Below, one piece after another: positions 59,513 through 64,000 of a stretch of 64,000 nucleotides of DNA (the stretch's first letter is position 1; each line of letters starts with the position of its first letter). Origin of the DNA: Methanobrevibacter sp. (GTDB lineage Archaea > Methanobacteriota > Methanobacteria > Methanobacteriales > Methanobacteriaceae); NCBI RefSeq assembly GCF_017427765.1, contig NZ_JAFRSC010000016.1, positions 1 through 64,000 on the forward strand. The letters run 5' to 3'. Made by a program: the position numbers and the translations under genes. The notes below the pieces were generated by a model. The model had not been told where the DNA came from, did no database searches, and was given only the letters and a program-made list of their open reading frames with translations.

Positions 59513-59813
59513 ATGGATCAACTCCTTTAACATGATATTTTGGGAAATCTTTTAGTTCAATGAAATCATAGTCTTCGATTAATACTTTTTTGATGTCTCT
59601 CATTAGGGCCTCGTCAATGCTGTATTCCCAGATGCTTTTAACTCCGTTGAATGTGTCCATTATTTCATGGTTTTTGCTGGTGAAATTGATTAGTTTGTTT
59701 CTGATGGTGTTGCAGATGTTTTCAAATTCTATTTCTGGGTAGTGTTTTTCATGAGCAAGTAGTATTCTTCGGTTTTCATGAATGTCTCCTTCCCATAAGC
59801 AATAAACAAACAT
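59496..59813 (-). CDS. Hypothetical protein
   Basis: This is a 105-residue helical protein (NRRILLAHEKHYPEIEFENI) that overlaps the HNH gene by 1 base and the membrane-anchored gene by 17 bases. Not recognised. Confidence 0.55.
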   Translation of the reverse strand: MFVYCLWEGDIHENRRILLAHEKHYPEIEFENICNTIRNKLINFTSKNHEIMDTFNGVKSIWEYSIDEALMRDIKKVLIEDYDFIELKDFPKYHVKGVDPYDYEN

Positions 59814-61258
59814 TATCTCACCCCATACTTTCTAACAAACTCCACTAAATCTCGTGGATTAATATTCTTCAAACCATAAATAGAGTGATACTTGTCATGG
59901 CAGAATTTACATAAAGCAATACCATTAGAGAGATCAGTAGCTAATTCAGGATGTTCTGCATAACCAAATTGATGATGTGCTTCCAAATGTTTATCCAAAC
60001 CACAACATTGGCAAACTTTGTCTCTTTTAATAATTGCATTTCTCCATTTATCATACCCTGGAGTTTCTTGGTTACGGTTGGTTGATAGATTATTGTTTTC
60101 TGGGAAGGAGATTATCTCCATTTTAGAAATTAATAAAGGTCTTGATTCATTAGGGAAATATTTTGCTAATATTTTAACATCACATATGTTTTCCCATTTA
60201 TCAAAATCTGCAATATCATCAAGTAACAATCCTTTAATTTCTTTATTCGTATCCACATCATAGATTATACATGATTGAACATAGTCTCCTTCATCAATAC
60301 CTGACCACACGGAAATTCTTTTATCATTTTTTTGAACGCGTGATGGTTTACGAATATCTTTAATTTTACAATACATCCAAAACTTTGGAGAATTAATAAA
60401 AGTTAGTCTTAAATCAAATTCTTTCAGTGTTGTTTCATGAATAAACTCCTCCATTTTAATCCTTTTATCCATATCATACAATTGATACTCAGTATTCCAT
60501 TTCTCACAAATACTGTCATCATAAAACCACGTATTATATTTTTTAAATAAATTAAATTGATATTCTAATTCCTTTTTACAAAATTTAAGAAGCCTTTTAT
60601 ATTCCCCATAGTTTATAGAATTAATTAATTTCTCAAATAATTCTTCAAATGTATAATTTTTTGGAATAAGTATCTTTTGAGAATGGGAATCATCAGTTAC
60701 TTGATAACATAAATTCAATTTATCATGGGGATACATAACTCCAAAATAAGACATCACATTATGTATGGATACAGCAAGATTATCATATGAATTCCAAAAA
60801 GGATTACATAATTTGGATTCATAAATATATTTCATTCTTCTTGGACCTATATCATTTTTAAATGATACCCAGTCATCAGTTGTCAAGTAATGCCTTGAAA
60901 CAATTATGTCCCTCATCAGCTTTGGATTGATTCCATCAATTACTTCATTACCTATCAACCACTGAATATTCTGTTTTAAATGGTAATAATTATCAAATAA
61001 TTTTGATGTTTTTAAAATAGATTCCGGAAAAGAATAACCAAGCTTATCACATAGTTCATTGAATAATTGAGGAGTTTTGAAAAGAGGAAAATCTTCTTGT
61101 CTGAACATTGCTTCTATATCATCCCAATTATTTACTGAAGGATAATAGTACACTACTGAACAATAATCTGGCTCATTATCTAAACCATGCCCACAGATTA
61201 AATCATCATCCACCTTCTTAAATTCCCAATGGTCTATCTTAAAAGCAGTTTCATTCAT
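59813..61258 (-). CDS. Large HNH nuclease-like protein
   Basis: This is a 481-residue protein. The C-terminal 75 residues are an HNH nuclease with zinc-type cysteines: CQCCGLDKHLEAHHQFGYAE, then SNGIALCKFCHDKYHSIYG. The N-terminal 380 residues are unfamiliar and rich in Trp/Tyr/Phe, perhaps a DNA-recognition module. It could be a free-standing homing enzyme or a host-attacking or defence nuclease. It lies between replication genes and the hypothetical block. Confidence 0.75.
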   Translation of the reverse strand: MNETAFKIDHWEFKKVDDDLICGHGLDNEPDYCSVVYYYPSVNNWDDIEAMFRQEDFPLFKTPQLFNELCDKLGYSFPESILKTSKLFDNYYHLKQNIQWLIGNEVIDGINPKLMRDIIVSRHYLTTDDWVSFKNDIGPRRMKYIYESKLCNPFWNSYDNLAVSIHNVMSYFGVMYPHDKLNLCYQVTDDSHSQKILIPKNYTFEELFEKLINSINYGEYKRLLKFCKKELEYQFNLFKKYNTWFYDDSICEKWNTEYQLYDMDKRIKMEEFIHETTLKEFDLRLTFINSPKFWMYCKIKDIRKPSRVQKNDKRISVWSGIDEGDYVQSCIIYDVDTNKEIKGLLLDDIADFDKWENICDVKILAKYFPNESRPLLISKMEIISFPENNNLSTNRNQETPGYDKWRNAIIKRDKVCQCCGLDKHLEAHHQFGYAEHPELATDLSNGIALCKFCHDKYHSIYGLKNINPRDLVEFVRKYGVR

Positions 61259-61274
61259 AATTTAACACCATCCA

Positions 61275-61988
61275 TTAAATTAAAGGCTCACCATTTAGAA
61301 CTTTAATTACTCGTTCGGCTTGTTCCTTTTTAATCCCACATTCAATTAAAATATTAACATTCAAATTTAACACATGAGGGATTGTGGTAATCCTTGTTTT
61401 TTGAATAATCTTTTTTATCTGTCCTTCACTCAACTCGTGAGTGGCCCATAACATATTATGAGCATAATTATAATTCTTTTTCATTTTATTCCGTGGAGGT
61501 TGAATAATATGATGTGCATTTAAACAAAACATGTGAATAATAGACTCCCAGCACCTACGGTAATCTGGTGCAAACATTATATTCACTTTATCTCCAAATC
61601 TAACTACTCCTTTATATAGATCATCAGCATTGTACAACCATTCATATTCTTCAGGAGTGCATCTGACCAATAACATCTTAGATTTATAATCACTCATATG
61701 CATATTTTCAACATATCTTGTTAATTCCCCACTTCTACAATCTTGTTTAAAATTCTCAAATTCCTTGAATTCGACAATGCAATTTTCAAAAGCAAAATCC
61801 CCAATTTCTAAATTATTGTCGAATTCTATAAATTTAAGTTGATTGAACCCTTTTTTCTTTGATTTTCCTCTTTTTAACTTTAAATAATAATTTCTAAATA
61901 ATCTGCTCCTATCATATTTTCCGCCTTTTTCTCTTGCATCAATATAAATAGTGTTCTTCCTCAAATCATTGAAATTCAAATCTTTCAT
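61275..61988 (-). CDS. Second ERCC4-type nuclease
   Basis: This is a 237-residue protein. Nuclease motifs: YIDAREKGGKYDRSR, then LEIGDFAFENCIVEFKEFEN and CRSGELTRYVENMH. The C-terminal region (ATHELSEGQIKKIIQKTRIT, then LIECGIKKEQAERVIK) is helix-hairpin-helix-like. It differs from the first ERCC4 enzyme by insertions. Next to the candidate origin, so it may process replication intermediates. Confidence 0.82.
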   Translation of the reverse strand: MKDLNFNDLRKNTIYIDAREKGGKYDRSRLFRNYYLKLKRGKSKKKGFNQLKFIEFDNNLEIGDFAFENCIVEFKEFENFKQDCRSGELTRYVENMHMSDYKSKMLLVRCTPEEYEWLYNADDLYKGVVRFGDKVNIMFAPDYRRCWESIIHMFCLNAHHIIQPPRNKMKKNYNYAHNMLWATHELSEGQIKKIIQKTRITTIPHVLNLNVNILIECGIKKEQAERVIKVLNGEPLI

Positions 61989-62375
61989 TTAGAATCCACC
62001 TTTTTTTGTTTTCAATTCATCTAATTTCTTATAATGCCCATTAATTTTCTTTTTTAACACAGCCCTTGTAATACGATTCCTTTTAGGACTAAAATTAACA
62101 TATAATTCATCATAATCCTTTTCTGGAAACTCTTCCTTCAAATCTAATGCATCATCATAAATATCCGCAAGGTATCCAACATAATCGTATATCGCACTGA
62201 TTTCACCGCGTAATCTTTGGAATTCTTTATCTAATATGCAATGCTGTGGATGAGTGCATAACTCATGACCAACTCCAGGACAATAGTAACAAGTGAATTC
62301 ATCAACAGTTTTATTGTGAATTCTATCCCATTTTTGTTGGGAAATTTCCTTGTTGATTTTTTTATAGTCAATCAT
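61989..62375 (-). CDS. Hypothetical zinc-type protein
   Basis: This is a 128-residue protein (start MIDYKKINKE; longer frame by 4 codons possible). Cysteines/histidines: FTCYYCPGVGHELCTHPQHC, probably a zinc site. The rest is helical and basic. It directly precedes the ERCC4 gene (no gap), so it may act with it. Confidence 0.6.
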   Translation of the reverse strand: MIDYKKINKEISQQKWDRIHNKTVDEFTCYYCPGVGHELCTHPQHCILDKEFQRLRGEISAIYDYVGYLADIYDDALDLKEEFPEKDYDELYVNFSPKRNRITRAVLKKKINGHYKKLDELKTKKGGF

Positions 62376-62396
62376 AATCTCCACCAAATATGTTTA

Positions 62397-62805
62397 AGCG
62401 ACAAGTTAGCGACAAAAATATGTTGTCGTTTTCAAAGTTCTTTAAAAGTCTTAATCAAACAAAATAAGACTTGTACTGCCTTGTTTCATAATGGTTAAAT
62501 TATAGCGACAAACCAAAAGTTTTAGCGACAACCCCATAAACAAGACCATACAAACACTTACAAGTCAAACCAAGACCATACAATCATTATCCAAAATTTG
62601 AGCGACAAAAATTTTCCAGAACATACAAGACAACAAAGTCAATTGTTGAATTTTGTCGTTGTCAAAATTTTTGTCGCTATAAAAAAACTCAAAAATTGAA
62701 TAATCCTTTAAAATCCTCCTTTCGATAAACAAAGCAATAATATCATTTTTCCACATATTGATTATAGCGACAAACCCATTTGTCGCCTTATGTCGCTTTG
62801 TCGCT
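62397..62805. other. Candidate replication origin with AGCGACAAA iterons
   Basis: No gene is credible in the 499-base gap. AGCGACAA(A) occurs in direct orientation at 62397, 62408, 62504, 62524, 62601 and 62766, and in inverse orientation at 62670, 62779, 62790 and 62797, with degenerate copies at 62423 and 62652. A 13-base direct repeat CAAGACCATACAA lies at 62541 and 62571. AT-rich spacing and the replication ATPase directly next to it fit an origin. Confidence 0.75.
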
Positions 62806-62874
62806 AAACATAAAAGACAATGAAATCAAAGCCTATATCATCAACAAAGCAACCCTATCTGCGAAAAACCATAT

Positions 62875-64000
62875 TTAATCATCAAAGTCAACCCAAAATG
62901 GTTTAACAACATCATCACTTTGGTTTAAAATACTAACCTCCTCATCATACACGTTATCATGCAAAATAATGTTCTCAACAATATCTTCAGGATACTCATA
63001 CTCCAAATGTTTAACAGTAAACTCAGATAATGAAAACAAATTACTCCAATCCGCAGCAACATCACTGGAACTGCCCATCAATGCATACATATTACTACGA
63101 GAAGATTTTCCAACAACTTTCAAATAACCCTCACGATTCAACTCACTAAAATAACGTTGAAGTGATCTCTTATTCAAATGAACATTACCCTTCTCATAAT
63201 AATCATTAACAGTAAATCCAAAATCTAATGCTTCTTCAAATTTAGTATCAGGTTGATAATCCCATTCCCCGTCATGTTCAATAATATCCTTATAGATTTC
63301 AGTAGCTTTTTTAGACAAATTATGAGTAATACTTGCTTTATATGTGCTAAATAAGCTAACAAAATACTGGATATCTTCAGGTTGTGTGAAAATAATATTC
63401 TGATTATTAACATTAAAAACAGGACGTCCAATACTATTGAAAGCAGTTATCACCTTCAAGATACCATTATACTTATCATAATCCCTTTTATAAAATTCAG
63501 ATTCTCCAATGAACTTGAGAATAGATTCAGAATAAGGATTAACAATAATAATATCTGAAAATTTATACCTTAAACCTAAAACCATGCTTTGAACACATGA
63601 TTTCAAATCCAACATTGACTGGTAAATTTGCTCTGTTTTACTTCCTTTTAATTCTAAACAAGATTTTTGAGCATTGAAGATTTTCCGATTATCTGTTCTT
63701 GGAGTGAAAATAAAACTACGAGACAACTCTTGACTATCAAAATCATAATTAGAGACAGTAGTGTAAGTTAAACAAGGAAATCCTTTTAAAACTAAATCAA
63801 CTACCTCGAATTCCCCATCAACTTTAATAGTAATAGGCCTGACCAAATGTCCATCAGTTTGCAATTCTTTAAGAAGATTTTTTGTTTCTTCAACTTCATC
63901 TTGGTCGCTGCTTCCTCCCATATCCCCATACACTACGATTTTACCATCATAATAATAAGGATTGGATTCAGCACGACGGAACATTGCAGGAAGTGTAGGT
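62875..64000 (-). CDS. Replication ATPase with winged-helix end, N-terminus beyond window
   Basis: The frame is open to the right edge, so the N-terminus is missing; the first visible Met is internal. Early visible motif MFRRAESNPYYYDGKIVVYGDMGGSSDQDE resembles the Walker-B region of phage/archaeal primase-helicase-type ATPases. About residues 230-320 form a winged helix (ATEIYKDIIEHDGEW, then LNKRSLQRYFSELNREGYL). It is beside the iteron cluster; I infer the origin-binding replication helicase or initiator. Confidence 0.65.
   Translation of the reverse strand, partial: PTLPAMFRRAESNPYYYDGKIVVYGDMGGSSDQDEVEETKNLLKELQTDGHLVRPITIKVDGEFEVVDLVLKGFPCLTYTTVSNYDFDSQELSRSFIFTPRTDNRKIFNAQKSCLELKGSKTEQIYQSMLDLKSCVQSMVLGLRYKFSDIIIVNPYSESILKFIGESEFYKRDYDKYNGILKVITAFNSIGRPVFNVNNQNIIFTQPEDIQYFVSLFSTYKASITHNLSKKATEIYKDIIEHDGEWDYQPDTKFEEALDFGFTVNDYYEKGNVHLNKRSLQRYFSELNREGYLKVVGKSSRSNMYALMGSSSDVAADWSNLFSLSEFTVKHLEYEYPEDIVENIILHDNVYDEEVSILNQSDDVVKPFWVDFDD

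Noticed and set aside
62565..62756. 63-residue minus-strand frame between the iterons
   Set aside because: It overlaps several AGCGACAAA repeats and has no RBS; the repeats explain the sequence better.
62397..62805. CRISPR array
   Set aside because: The 8-9-base motifs occur in both orientations with irregular spacing, which fits iterons, not a CRISPR.

Overview
The window is almost wall-to-wall virus. It holds most of the genome of a temperate, contractile-tailed (myovirus-like) head-tailed virus that infects a methanogen of the order Methanobacteriales, probably Methanobrevibacter or a close relative. The host call is an inference from several things. The DNA is AT-rich. The virus encodes an archaeal PCNA clamp and XPF/ERCC4-type nucleases. 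Promoters have archaeal TATA boxes, and starts have GGAGG or GGTGA ribosome-binding sites. The tail hub carries a Cys-His-Asp cysteine peptidase domain of the kind used to open pseudomurein cell walls. No cellular housekeeping genes are visible, and both window edges cut through viral genes.

Layout. Nearly everything is read leftwards (minus strand). From about 31.1 kb down to 1 is the late operon in classical order: small and large terminase, portal, MuF-like protein split by an intein, prohead protease-scaffold, major capsid protein, a small coiled head protein, four connector/neck proteins, tail sheath, tail tube, overlapping tail chaperones, tape measure, split hub, spike with a TIM-barrel domain, gp25, baseplate J, a gpI-like protein with a beta-helix, and tail fibres. 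Lysis-type membrane proteins lie at 31.3-32.1 kb. A regulatory region with TATA boxes and palindromes follows at 32.1-32.9 kb.

From 32.5 to 38.8 kb are early genes: a zinc ribbon, a cyclin-like (TFB-like) protein, ASCH and DUF3310 proteins, an ERCC4 nuclease, an HNH homing endonuclease and PCNA. The only two rightward genes form the lysogeny module: a tyrosine integrase (38.84 kb) and a secreted protein (39.95 kb). Next to them on the minus strand lie tRNA-Ser(GCU), a divergent second long-arm tRNA gene, and a 3' tRNA fragment that I interpret as the attachment site (attP). Then come an N6-methylase-like protein, AP2-like repeat proteins, two tandem Xer-like recombinases, and a long run (44.6-59.8 kb) of short overlapping genes. 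Many of these are Cys-rich mini-proteins. Among them are a DNA adenine methyltransferase, a frameshifted GIY-YIG enzyme and a ThyA-like thymidylate synthase. The right end has a large HNH protein, a second ERCC4 nuclease, an iteron-rich candidate replication origin (62.4-62.8 kb) and the C-terminal part of a replication ATPase with a winged-helix tail.

How it works together (inference). The integrase and tRNA attP establish the provirus. PCNA, the replication ATPase, the ERCC4 nucleases and the iteron origin replicate the DNA. Thymidylate synthase and the methylases supply or mark it. The late operon builds a contractile virion whose hub and spike carry wall-degrading domains. The most unusual points are the hub protein split into two genes by wall-active domains, the intein in the MuF zinc motif, the conserved junction repeat joining mini-genes at 47.9-49.1 kb, the zinc ribbon and cyclin-like proteins encoded apart, and the iteron-type origin.
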